A DNA stretch of 6,594 nt from Acidaminococcus fermentans (GCA_004555735.1 SFHH01000114.1:1-6594); one strand, 5' to 3'. Counted from the first letter of the stretch, positions 1 through 6,447 are shown. The notes: a model not told the origin generated them from the letters alone. Numbers and translations are program-made.

Positions 1-62
1 ATATATAATTTTTTGTGATTAATAAGATAACCATTATTGTTGGTAATTTTCTGATATTTTCC

Positions 63-91
63 TTGTTATTCAAGGACTCGTATGATAGAAT
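63..91 (+). promoter_or_regulatory. Probable sigma-70-type promoter of the glutamate symporter gene
   Basis: A -35 candidate TTGTTA (63-68) is followed after 17 bp by TAGAAT (86-91). A TG dinucleotide at 83-84, one base before the hexamer, makes it an extended -10. Transcription would start near 98 and give a leader of about 84 nt. The element lies in AT-rich DNA and is the best-spaced promoter upstream of the gene. It is a prediction from consensus only. Confidence 0.6.
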
Positions 92-106
92 GTTTCCGTA
101 ACAAAG

Positions 107-131
107 GCTGTCCGGACTGGAGACGGACAGC
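107..131 (+). promoter_or_regulatory. GC-rich hairpin in the leader of the symporter mRNA
   Basis: GCTGTCCG (107-114) and CGGACAGC (124-131) form a perfect 8-bp stem around a 9-nt loop. It falls inside the predicted leader, about 50 nt before the start codon. No run of T follows directly, so it is not a standard terminator as it stands. It could stabilise the 5' end or be a control element, but no known riboswitch is recognised. Confidence 0.45.
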
Positions 132-181
132 GCGTTGCATGCTCTATATATTATATTTTATCTATTGGAGGAGGATCTTAA

Positions 182-1423
182 ATGGAGAGGATGATTATCA
201 AATTATCCATGTTCCACACCCTGGCTTTGGGGGTACTTTCTATCTGGTTCGGTGACTGGCTGCGGTCCAAATTCCCCGTCCTGAAAAAGTACTGCCTGCC
301 GGGCGCAGTTGTCGGCGGTACGATTTTTGCTATCATCAGTTTACTGCTTTATAATGCCGGTGTCTGCGAACTGCAATTCGATTACAAGGTGGCCAACAGC
401 CTGTTCTACTGCATCTTCTTTGCTGCCAGCGGTGCAGCTGCCAGCCTGAGCCTGCTGAAGACCGGCGGGAAATATGTGGTGATGTTCTGTATTTCCGCCG
501 CTGTCCTGGCCGCTCTCCAGAACGGTATCGCTCTGGGCCTGGGCAAGGTCCTGGCAGTTCCGCCTCTGCTGTCTATGATGACAGGTTCCATCCCGATGAC
601 CGGCGGCCACGGCAACGCGGCAGCTTTTGCTCCCATCGCCGTCCAGTTCGGCCAGAGCAATGCGATGGAAGCCGCTATCGCTGCTGCTACCTTCGGTCTG
701 ATCTCCGGGGCTATCATCGGCGGGCCTTTCGGCCGCTTCATCGTTCGGAAACATCACCTGGAAGATCCGGCTCTGGATGGCAAGGGTGAAATGGAAGAAG
801 AATCCGGGAAATCCACCATGGGCAACCTGATGCACAAAGGCGATGTGGTCCAAGCCATGTACCTGATGTGCTTTGCCCTGGGTGTGGGTGGCGCTTTCTT
901 CACCGTATTGAAAGCCCTGCACATTTCCTTCCCGATCCACGTATGCTGCATGTTCGCCGGCATCCTGATCCGTCTGTTCTTCGATGCCAAGAAGGGCGCT
1001 GACCATACCGCCCTGTACGAAGGCATCGATACCGTCGGGGATTTCTCCCTGGGTCTGTTCGTTTCCATGTCCATCATTTCCATGAAACTGTGGACCCTGG
1101 CCGGCATGGGTGTCCAGCTGTTCATCCTGTGCATGGCTCAGGCCATCTTCATCATCTTCTACTCCTACTTCGTGGACTTCTTCGGCATGGGCAAGAACTA
1201 CGATGCGGCTGTCATCGCCGTGGGCCATACCGGGTTCGGCCTGGGTGCTGTGCCTGTATCCATGGTAACCATGACCGCTGTCTGCAAGAAGTACCGGTAT
1301 TCTAAACTAGCCTTCTTCGTTGTGCCGGTGATCGGCGGGTTCCTGAGCAACATCACCAACGCCATCATCATCAGTAAGTTCCTGGACATCGCCCATACCA
1401 TGCAGATGGCTATGGGACTGTAA
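182..1423 (+). CDS. gltS: Sodium/glutamate symporter, GltS (ESS) family
   Basis: Inner-membrane carrier expected to import glutamate with sodium ions. The 413-aa product is close in size to E. coli GltS (about 400 aa) and is almost wholly hydrophobic. Two family-typical glycine-rich segments occur, one per inverted half: GGHGNAAAF (141-149) and GHTGFGLGAVP (348-358). A charged loop (about 190-222, with EMEEES) separates the halves. The C-terminal stretch FFVVPVIGGFLSNITNAIII (378-397) also resembles GltS. The ATG is chosen because GGAGGAGG (167-174) lies 7 nt upstream; a second ATG at 191 has no useful spacing to a binding site. The gene stands alone between its own promoter and a strong terminator. 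In an anaerobe it may feed glutamate fermentation, which is inference. Family call is firm; substrate preference (glutamate over a related anion) is less so. Confidence 0.9.
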   Translation: MERMIIKLSMFHTLALGVLSIWFGDWLRSKFPVLKKYCLPGAVVGGTIFAIISLLLYNAGVCELQFDYKVANSLFYCIFFAASGAAASLSLLKTGGKYVVMFCISAAVLAALQNGIALGLGKVLAVPPLLSMMTGSIPMTGGHGNAAAFAPIAVQFGQSNAMEAAIAAATFGLISGAIIGGPFGRFIVRKHHLEDPALDGKGEMEEESGKSTMGNLMHKGDVVQAMYLMCFALGVGGAFFTVLKALHISFPIHVCCMFAGILIRLFFDAKKGADHTALYEGIDTVGDFSLGLFVSMSIISMKLWTLAGMGVQLFILCMAQAIFIIFYSYFVDFFGMGKNYDAAVIAVGHTGFGLGAVPVSMVTMTAVCKKYRYSKLAFFVVPVIGGFLSNITNAIIISKFLDIAHTMQMAMGL

Positions 1424-1458
1424 GGGAAAACGGTACCAACAGAATATCCCAACGACAC

Positions 1459-1491
1459 AAAGAGGATCCTGCTCCAGAGGATCCTCTTTTT
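1459..1491 (+). terminator. Intrinsic terminator after the glutamate symporter gene
   Basis: A perfect 12-bp stem (1459-1470 paired with 1478-1489) encloses the 7-nt loop GCTCCAG and ends in a T run through 1491. It starts 35 bp after the stop codon. Because the stem begins with AAA, it could also act, more weakly, in the reverse direction. It separates the symporter from the reductase genes. Confidence 0.9.
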
Positions 1492-1580
1492 CCATATCTG
1501 AGAAAATTCTCCAAACCCGCGTCCTGCCTTGTCTTCCATGAACATACGTTTTTGTCAAGTCTTTTCTATTTTTTCTGTGG

Positions 1581-1589
1581 TGTTATAAT
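1581..1589 (+). promoter_or_regulatory. Extended -10 promoter of the nrdG gene
   Basis: TGTTATAAT (1581-1589) is a perfect -10 hexamer with the TGn extension. No good -35 lies 16-18 bp upstream; that stretch is only T-rich, and TTGTCA at 1552-1557 is too far away (26 bp). Transcription would start near 1596, about 25 nt before the start codon. I see no NrdR-like box here, unlike at the nrdD promoter. Confidence 0.65.
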
Positions 1590-1621
1590 GAGTACAGTTT
1601 GCGGAGAAGGGAGGGAAGACG

Positions 1622-2332
1622 ATGCATATTGCAGGCTGGCAGAAAGTATCCCTGGTGGATTATCCAGGGAAAGTCGCCTGTACCCTTTTTACGGGAGGGT
1701 GCAATCTCCGCTGCCCCTATTGCCACAACAGCGAACTGCTGGAAGGACGGATCCCTTCCCAGGATAGCCGAGAGATCTTTGCTTACCTGGAGGCCCGGAA
1801 GGGCATCCTGGATGCTGTGGTGGTCAGCGGCGGCGAGCCCTGTCTCCAGCCAGATCTGCCCGAGTTCCTGGAACGGCTGAAGCAAGAAGACCTCCTGGTG
1901 AAACTGGATACCAATGGCTGTTTTCCCGATCTCCTGGAACAGATCCTCCAGAAAGGTCTGGTGGACTACGTAGCCATGGACTGGAAAAATGCACCCGATG
2001 AATATGGGGTGACCAGCGGACGGGAGAATGTCCCCGTGGAGGCCATCACCCGGAGCCTGGAACAGCTGCTGACGGGAACGACCCCTTTTGAGCTTCGTAC
2101 AACCGTTGTGGAGCAGCTGCATAATGAACACTCGTTCGAAAAAATCAGGGATTTCCTGGAGCCGCTGGTTGCCAAAACTGGGAAAAAGATCCCCGCTTTT
2201 TATCTCCAGGCATTCAAGGATCGGGAAACGGTCCCCTTTGCTGGTTTGACGGCGCCGGATAAAAAGACCTTGGAACGGTACGGGACCTGCCTGGCGGCGG
2301 TTTCCGACCGTGTCATGATACGTGGCTTGTAG
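1622..2332 (+). CDS. nrdG: Anaerobic ribonucleoside-triphosphate reductase activating protein (radical SAM, long NrdG2-like form)
   Basis: Cytoplasmic radical-SAM activase. It cleaves S-adenosylmethionine reductively and abstracts hydrogen from a glycine of NrdD to create the stored glycyl radical. The cluster-binding motif CNLRCPYC (C27, C31, C34) follows the opening segment SLVDYPGK typical of this family. GGEP (70-73) is the SAM-contacting motif, and LDTNG (95-99) and MDWK (119-122) match later barrel strands. At 236 aa it is much longer than the roughly 154-aa E. coli NrdG and resembles the NrdG2/PflA-like form. AGGGAGGG (1608-1615) lies 6 nt before the ATG. It precedes its substrate gene nrdD by 120 bp with no terminator between, so read-through is possible, although nrdD has its own strong promoter. 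Glycyl-radical activases of other enzymes look similar; the adjacent nrdD decides the assignment. Confidence 0.92.
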   Translation: MHIAGWQKVSLVDYPGKVACTLFTGGCNLRCPYCHNSELLEGRIPSQDSREIFAYLEARKGILDAVVVSGGEPCLQPDLPEFLERLKQEDLLVKLDTNGCFPDLLEQILQKGLVDYVAMDWKNAPDEYGVTSGRENVPVEAITRSLEQLLTGTTPFELRTTVVEQLHNEHSFEKIRDFLEPLVAKTGKKIPAFYLQAFKDRETVPFAGLTAPDKKTLERYGTCLAAVSDRVMIRGL

Positions 2333-2348
2333 ACACAACATTTAGTAT
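2333..2348 (+). promoter_or_regulatory. NrdR-like box 1 upstream of nrdD
   Basis: ACACAACATTTAGTAT matches 13 of 16 positions of the published NrdR-box consensus acaCwAtATaTwGtgt, including the core pattern CwAnATnTwG. It begins directly after the nrdG stop codon. NrdR is the ATP/dATP-sensing repressor of ribonucleotide reductase genes in many bacteria and normally binds paired boxes. The partner here is 32 bp downstream. The repressor gene itself is not in this window. Confidence 0.7.
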
Positions 2349-2361
2349 ACAACGTTGTATA
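2346..2361. promoter_or_regulatory. Perfect 16-bp palindrome between the two NrdR-like boxes
   Basis: TATACAACGTTGTATA is its own reverse complement. It does not fit the NrdR core pattern, and it overlaps the end of box 1 by three bases. It has no loop and no T tail, so it looks more like a protein-binding site than an RNA hairpin. The binding protein is unknown. Confidence 0.5.
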
Positions 2362-2364
2362 GAA

Positions 2365-2380
2365 CCACTACATATTGACA
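2365..2380 (+). promoter_or_regulatory. NrdR-like box 2 overlapping the -35 of nrdD
   Basis: CCACTACATATTGACA matches 11 of 16 consensus positions, with the full core pattern CwAnATnTwG at 2368-2377. It lies exactly 32 bp from box 1, about three helical turns, which is the arrangement described for NrdR box pairs. Its right end covers the TTGACA of the promoter, so a bound repressor would block RNA polymerase. Confidence 0.68.
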
Positions 2381-2403
2381 ATCCGGAGATTCCGGTCTAC
2401 AAT
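2375..2403 (+). promoter_or_regulatory. Near-consensus promoter of nrdD
   Basis: TTGACA (2375-2380) is a perfect -35, followed after 17 bp by TACAAT (2398-2403), which has one mismatch. Transcription would start near 2410 and leave about 43 nt of leader. This is the strongest promoter in the window. The spacer holds the inverted repeat CCGGA-GAT-TCCGG (2383-2395). Because this DNA is promoter, the in-frame TTG at 2375 and ATG at 2402 are unlikely start codons for nrdD. Confidence 0.8.
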
Positions 2404-2452
2404 GGAAGAGCATTATGGAAATGTAAATTCGAGAGAAAGAGGGAATGGAGCC

Positions 2453-4867
2453 ATGTATTCCGTGGTTAAGCGCGATGGCCAGATCGTTGATTTTGACGTG
2501 ACCAAGATCAGCAGTGCCATCACGAAAGCATTCGTAGCACTGCATAAGAACTATCATCCCAGCATCATCAATATGCTTGCTCTGCAGGTGACGGCTGACT
2601 TCGATCCCAAGATCAAAGAGGATCGGATCAGTGTAGAGAGCATCCAGGACAGCGTGGAAAAAGTCCTGTCCGATTCTGGCTATGCAGATGTGGCCAAGGC
2701 TTATATCCTGTACCGGAAGCAGCGGGAACAGATCCGGAACGTGAATTCCTCCCTGCTGAACTACAAGGAACTGGTGGACAATTACCTGCGGGTGAACGAC
2801 TGGCGGGTGAAAGAAAATTCTACGGTGACCTATTCTGTGGGCGGGCTGATCCTGTCCAACAGCGGCGCCATCACCGCCAACTACTGGCTGAACGAAATCT
2901 ACGACAAGGAAGTGGCCGATGCTCATAAGAGCGCAGCTATGCACATCCATGATCTGAGCATGCTCACCGGCTACTGCGCCGGATGGAGCCTGAAACAGCT
3001 GATCCAGGAAGGACTGGGGGGCATTCCCGGGAAGATCACTTCTTCTCCTGCCAGCCACCTGTCCACCCTGTGCAACCAGATGGTGAACTTCCTGGGGATC
3101 ATGCAGAACGAATGGGCCGGAGCCCAGGCATTCTCCTCCTTCGATACCTACCTGGCGCCCTTTGTGAAAAAGGATAACCTGAGCTACAGGGAAGTGAAGC
3201 AGTGCGTCCAGTCCTTCATCTACGGGGTGAACACCCCCAGCCGCTGGGGCACCCAGGCGCCTTTCTCCAACATCACCCTGGACTGGACCTGTCCCGACGA
3301 TCTGAAGGACGTGCCTGCCATCGTAGGAGGCAAGGAGCAGGACTTCACCTATGGCGACTGCAAGAAAGAGATGGATATGGTGAACAAAGCCTTCATCGAG
3401 AACATGATCGAAGGGGACGCCAACGGGAGGGGTTTCCAGTATCCCATCCCCACTTATTCCATAACCAAGGATTTCGACTGGAGCGAAACGGAGAACAACC
3501 GGCTGCTCTTTGAGATGACGGCCAAATATGGGACTCCATATTTTTCCAACTACATCAATTCCGATATGAAACCCAGCGATGTGCGGAGCATGTGCTGCCG
3601 GCTGCGGCTGGACCTGCGGGAACTGCGGAAGAAATCCGGAGGCTTCTTCGGGTCTGGGGAATCCACTGGGTCCGTAGGGGTGGTCACCATCAATATGCCC
3701 CGGATCGCCTATCTGGCCAAGGACAAACAGGACTTCTATGACCGGCTGGACCATATGATGGACATCGCTGCCCGGAGCCTGAAGACCAAGAGGACCGTGA
3801 TCACCAAGCTGCTGAATGCCGGACTCTACCCCTATACCAAACGGTACCTGGGTACCTTCAAGAACCATTTCAGCACCATCGGTCTCATCGGCATGAACGA
3901 AGTGGGCCTTAACGCCAACTGGCTCCGGAAAGACCTGACCCATCCAGAGACCCTGGCCTTCACCAAAGAAGTGCTGACCCACATGCGGGAACGGCTGAAG
4001 GACTACCAGGAAAAATACGGGGATCTGTACAACCTGGAAGCGACTCCAGCGGAATCCACCACCTACCGGCTGGCCAAGCATGATAAGGAACAGTATCCGG
4101 ACATCATCACGGCCAATGAACATGGGACTCCGTACTATACCAACTCCTCCCATCTGCCGGTGGGCTATACCCAGGATCTCTTTACGGCCCTGGATATGGA
4201 AGATGATCTCCAGACCCTGTATACTTCCGGGACTGTATTCCACGCCTTCTTAGGCGAAAAGCTGCCGGATTGGCAGTCGGCCGCCGGGCTTGTACGGAAA
4301 ATCGCCAACAACTACAAGCTGCCCTATTTTACCCTGTCGCCCACCTACAGCATCTGCCGGGAACACGGGTATCTGACAGGGGAGCAGTATACCTGCCCGT
4401 ACTGTGGACAGAAGACGGAGGTCTACAGCCGTATCACCGGGTATTACCGGCCGGTCCAGAACTGGAATGATGGGAAAGTCCAGGAATTCAAGGATCGGAA
4501 GGTCTATGATCTGGGCCAGTCCCACCTTCGCAAGGGGGAAGCTCCGAAAGAACGGACGACATTCCAGAAACCGGCGGTGAAGCCGGTTCCGGCGGAAGGG
4601 AAGCGTGTGGCCAAGAGCGGTCAGGATCAGGAAAATACCTGGATCCTCTTCGGGACCCATACCTGCCCCAACTGCAAGATGGCTGTCCGGGAACTGGAAA
4701 GACATGGAGCGGCTTTTAAAGAGATCTTTGCCGAAGAACATCCGGAACTGGCAGAAAAATACCAGGTCCAGAGTGCACCCACCCTGCTGGTGAACCAGGG
4801 AGATACCCTGAGCAAGATCGAAGGCTTCGGACCGATCCGGGCCTTCATCAAAGAGCAGGGGATGTGA
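2453..4867 (+). CDS. nrdD: Anaerobic (class III) ribonucleoside-triphosphate reductase with a fused C-terminal redoxin domain
   Basis: Cytoplasmic glycyl-radical enzyme that reduces ribonucleoside triphosphates to deoxyribonucleotides without oxygen. The 804-aa product begins with an ATP-cone (about 1-95, MYSVVKRDGQ), the allosteric ATP/dATP sensor. The core carries candidate active-site cysteines C175 (GYCAGWSL) and C381/C382 (MCCRL). A metal-site region has C635, C648 and C651 (CPYC) with H638. The glycyl-radical site is G663 in RITGYYRPVQNW. Class III proteins of this type normally end soon after. Here a Pro/Lys-rich linker (about 693-725) leads to an extra domain of about 78 aa with ILFGTHTCPNC (C738, C741) and SAPTLLV (probable cis-Pro P776), typical of NrdH/glutaredoxin/thioredoxin folds. 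This suggests an internal dithiol reductant in place of formate. The core resembles the Thermotoga/Neisseria bacilliformis type. ATG 2453 is chosen because it begins the ATP-cone and has GAGGG (2439-2443) upstream; the in-frame extension to 2375 runs over the promoter. Confidence 0.95.
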   Translation: MYSVVKRDGQIVDFDVTKISSAITKAFVALHKNYHPSIINMLALQVTADFDPKIKEDRISVESIQDSVEKVLSDSGYADVAKAYILYRKQREQIRNVNSSLLNYKELVDNYLRVNDWRVKENSTVTYSVGGLILSNSGAITANYWLNEIYDKEVADAHKSAAMHIHDLSMLTGYCAGWSLKQLIQEGLGGIPGKITSSPASHLSTLCNQMVNFLGIMQNEWAGAQAFSSFDTYLAPFVKKDNLSYREVKQCVQSFIYGVNTPSRWGTQAPFSNITLDWTCPDDLKDVPAIVGGKEQDFTYGDCKKEMDMVNKAFIENMIEGDANGRGFQYPIPTYSITKDFDWSETENNRLLFEMTAKYGTPYFSNYINSDMKPSDVRSMCCRLRLDLRELRKKSGGFFGSGESTGSVGVVTINMPRIAYLAKDKQDFYDRLDHMMDIAARSLKTKRTVITKLLNAGLYPYTKRYLGTFKNHFSTIGLIGMNEVGLNANWLRKDLTHPETLAFTKEVLTHMRERLKDYQEKYGDLYNLEATPAESTTYRLAKHDKEQYPDIITANEHGTPYYTNSSHLPVGYTQDLFTALDMEDDLQTLYTSGTVFHAFLGEKLPDWQSAAGLVRKIANNYKLPYFTLSPTYSICREHGYLTGEQYTCPYCGQKTEVYSRITGYYRPVQNWNDGKVQEFKDRKVYDLGQSHLRKGEAPKERTTFQKPAVKPVPAEGKRVAKSGQDQENTWILFGTHTCPNCKMAVRELERHGAAFKEIFAEEHPELAEKYQVQSAPTLLVNQGDTLSKIEGFGPIRAFIKEQGM

Positions 4868-4902
4868 AGACTGGAGCCGCCAGTCCCGAGCACGCAATAA
4901 GG

Positions 4903-4940
4903 AAAGGACCCGCCCTTTTGAAGGACGGGTTCTTTTTCTT
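4903..4940 (+). terminator. Intrinsic terminator after nrdD
   Basis: ACCCGCCCTT (4908-4917) pairs with AAGGACGGGT (4921-4930) around the loop TTG with a single C/A mismatch. Outer A-T, G-C and G-T pairs extend the stem. A run TTCTTTTTCTT follows. It starts 36 bp after the nrdD stop and also shows that the open frame upstream of the transporter is not coding there. Confidence 0.85.
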
Positions 4941-4952
4941 CATTGTAATGTG

Positions 4953-4958
4953 TATAAT
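4953..4958 (+). promoter_or_regulatory. Possible -10 element of the MATE transporter gene
   Basis: A perfect TATAAT lies about 40 bp before the proposed TTG start. The matching -35 position falls in the T tract of the preceding terminator (around 4930-4935, TTCTTT) and is poor. Transcription would start near 4965. Supported by position and hexamer only. Confidence 0.5.
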
Positions 4959-4998
4959 AGATTTGTTCGAAATCATTGGAAAGAGAGGAATCAGTGCG

Positions 4999-6351
4999 TT
5001 GGCTGCTTCTCAAATCAATATGCTGGAAGGCTCTCTGACGAAGCCTTTGTTTCAATTTGCCATCCCGGTGGCCCTGATTGGGATCCTGCAGCAGATGTTC
5101 AATACGGCGGACATCATGGTCCTGGGGCGGTACGTGGGAACGGAAGCCCTGGCAGCGGTGGGGAATAATGCCCCAGTGATCGGGGTCATGGTCAATCTTT
5201 TTTTGGGAATCTCCCTGGGGGCCAATGTGCTCATTGCCCGGCGGCTGGGAGGCCGGCAGTTGAAAGAGGCGTCGGGAGCCGTCCATACCACAGTGCTCAT
5301 GGCCCTTTTGACCGGACTTTTCATTTTGGTGATAGGGGAAATCCTGGCGGGTCCCCTCATGGGTTGGATGGGGGTCCCAGAGAAAGTGCGGGCCTCCTCG
5401 GAATTCTACCTGCGCATTTACCTGCTGGGAATGCCGGGGATGACCCTGTATGATTTCCTTTCCGCCATCTACCGCAGCCATGGGAATGTGCGCACCCCGC
5501 TGCTGTCCTTGGTCACTGCCAGCCTGGTGAATATCGGAGGGAATTTCCTGGCGGTATTCCTGGGGTTCGGGCTGGCCGGCGTGGTGGTGGCTACGGCGGT
5601 GGCCAACTATGTGAGTTCCGGGCTCCTGCTCCGGATGCTGCGCTATGGACATGGGGTGCTCCATTTTTACCCGGGGGCCATCCGGATCCGCTTGGATGAC
5701 ATCCGGGAAATCCTCCGGGTGGGGGTGCCCGCCGGGATCCAGGGCATGGTGTTCAACCTGTCCAATATGGTGATCCAGTCCGCCATCAACAGCGAAGGAG
5801 CCCTGGCCATGGCGGCCTCGGCTGCGGCCTATGTACTGGAAATCAACAGCTATCCTTTCATCATCGCTTTCGGCCAGGCTATCACCACCTTCACCAGCCA
5901 GAATTTCGGCGCCGGAAACCAGGAACGCTGCCGGGAAGTGATACGCCGGGGGCTTTGCCTGAACTTCTTGTTCACCTGCGGCCTGATCGGGCTGGTTTTC
6001 CTGATGGCCAGGCCTTTCCTGGAAATCTTTGGACTCCAGGAAGAAGCGGTGGAACTGGGCCTTGTAAAAATCCATCTCATCATCGGATTTTATTTCCTAT
6101 CCACCGTCTACGAAAGCCTGTCCGCTTCCCTGCGGGGATTCGGCAATTCCCTGGCGCCGGCCCTGGCCATGCTGGTGAGCATCGTCGGTGTCAGGATGCT
6201 GTGGCTGGCTACCTTTTACGCCGCCAACCCCACCTATCGGAACATCATGTACTGCTATCCACTGAGCTGGCTGACGGCCGATGTGCTGATCGGGGGATTG
6301 TTCTGGCGAGAGATGAGGAAGCAGAGGCTGACCCTCCTTCGTGTAAAATAG
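4999..6351 (+). CDS. MATE-family multidrug/toxin efflux transporter
   Basis: Polytopic inner-membrane antiporter expected to export organic cations, drugs or metabolites in exchange for sodium or protons. The 450-aa product has the usual MATE length and about 12 hydrophobic segments in two related halves. The first half opens with FAIPVALIGILQQMFNTADI (20-39), including the family-typical acidic D38 in NTADIMVLG. The second opens with VGVPAGIQGMVFNLSN (241-256). The late segments SQNFGAGN and SASLRGFGNS are also MATE-like. The start is uncertain: TTG 4999 has AGAGAGGA (4982-4989) at good spacing and gives MAASQINMLEGSLTKPL, while ATG 5020 lacks a binding site. The open frame extends back to 4864, but that part contains the nrdD terminator and the -10 element. 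Substrate cannot be predicted and there is no sign of a linked regulator. It appears to be its own transcription unit. Confidence 0.9.
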   Translation: MAASQINMLEGSLTKPLFQFAIPVALIGILQQMFNTADIMVLGRYVGTEALAAVGNNAPVIGVMVNLFLGISLGANVLIARRLGGRQLKEASGAVHTTVLMALLTGLFILVIGEILAGPLMGWMGVPEKVRASSEFYLRIYLLGMPGMTLYDFLSAIYRSHGNVRTPLLSLVTASLVNIGGNFLAVFLGFGLAGVVVATAVANYVSSGLLLRMLRYGHGVLHFYPGAIRIRLDDIREILRVGVPAGIQGMVFNLSNMVIQSAINSEGALAMAASAAAYVLEINSYPFIIAFGQAITTFTSQNFGAGNQERCREVIRRGLCLNFLFTCGLIGLVFLMARPFLEIFGLQEEAVELGLVKIHLIIGFYFLSTVYESLSASLRGFGNSLAPALAMLVSIVGVRMLWLATFYAANPTYRNIMYCYPLSWLTADVLIGGLFWREMRKQRLTLLRVK

Positions 6352-6386
6352 TTTTCAGCAAAATGGAAGATCCTTTATAAACTAGT

Positions 6387-6429
6387 AAAAAGGAAGGCTT
6401 TCATCTTAGCAGCTCCTTTTTCCTTTTTT
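6387..6429. terminator. Possible terminator between the MATE gene and the PHP gene
   Basis: AAAAAGGA (6387-6394) can pair with TCCTTTTT (6414-6421), with a short inner GCT/AGC pairing and mismatches between. CCTTTTTT follows. The flanking A and T runs would allow weak action in both directions. The stem is AT-rich and imperfect, so this is less certain than the other two terminators. Confidence 0.5.
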
Positions 6430-6438
6430 CTCCCTCTA

Positions 6439-6447
6439 TGGTATAAT
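6439..6447 (+). promoter_or_regulatory. Extended -10 promoter of the PHP-domain gene
   Basis: TGGTATAAT (6439-6447) is a perfect -10 hexamer with a TGn extension; the -35 region is only T/C-rich and overlaps the preceding terminator. Transcription would start near 6454, about 26 nt before the start codon. Confidence 0.62.

Noticed and set aside
341..1228. A 295-codon - strand open frame opposite the glutamate symporter
   Set aside because: The translation is rich in His, Gly, Gln and Asp with no motif, as expected from the complement of a hydrophobic membrane-protein gene; no ribosome binding site was seen that would support it.
1500..1511. Small inverted repeat GAGAA-AA-TTCTC upstream of nrdG
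   Set aside because: The arms are only 5 bp with a 2-base centre, it lies about 70 bp before the promoter -10, and nothing links it to a known site.
1552..1557. TTGTCA as the -35 of the nrdG promoter
   Set aside because: The distance to TATAAT at 1584 is 26 bp, far beyond the usable 16-19 bp; the extended -10 explains the promoter better.
2375..2452. N-terminal extension of NrdD from TTG 2375 or ATG 2402
   Set aside because: These codons overlap the -35 and -10 elements, lack ribosome binding sites, and add residues before the ATP-cone, which naturally begins at ATG 2453.
2342..4243. A 633-codon open frame on the - strand, opposite nrdD
   Set aside because: It runs antisense to a clearly recognisable NrdD with intact motifs, its translation shows no familiar domain, and long antisense frames are common where codon bias avoids stops on the other strand.
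4627..6075. A 482-codon - strand open frame spanning the end of nrdD and most of the MATE gene
   Set aside because: It crosses a terminator and two well-supported genes on the other strand and gives a low-complexity, charged translation with no recognisable domain.
6387..6421. Repeat or mobile-element end downstream of the MATE gene
   Set aside because: The complementary A/G and C/T arms are short and low in complexity; a terminator explains them, and no transposase or target duplication is present.
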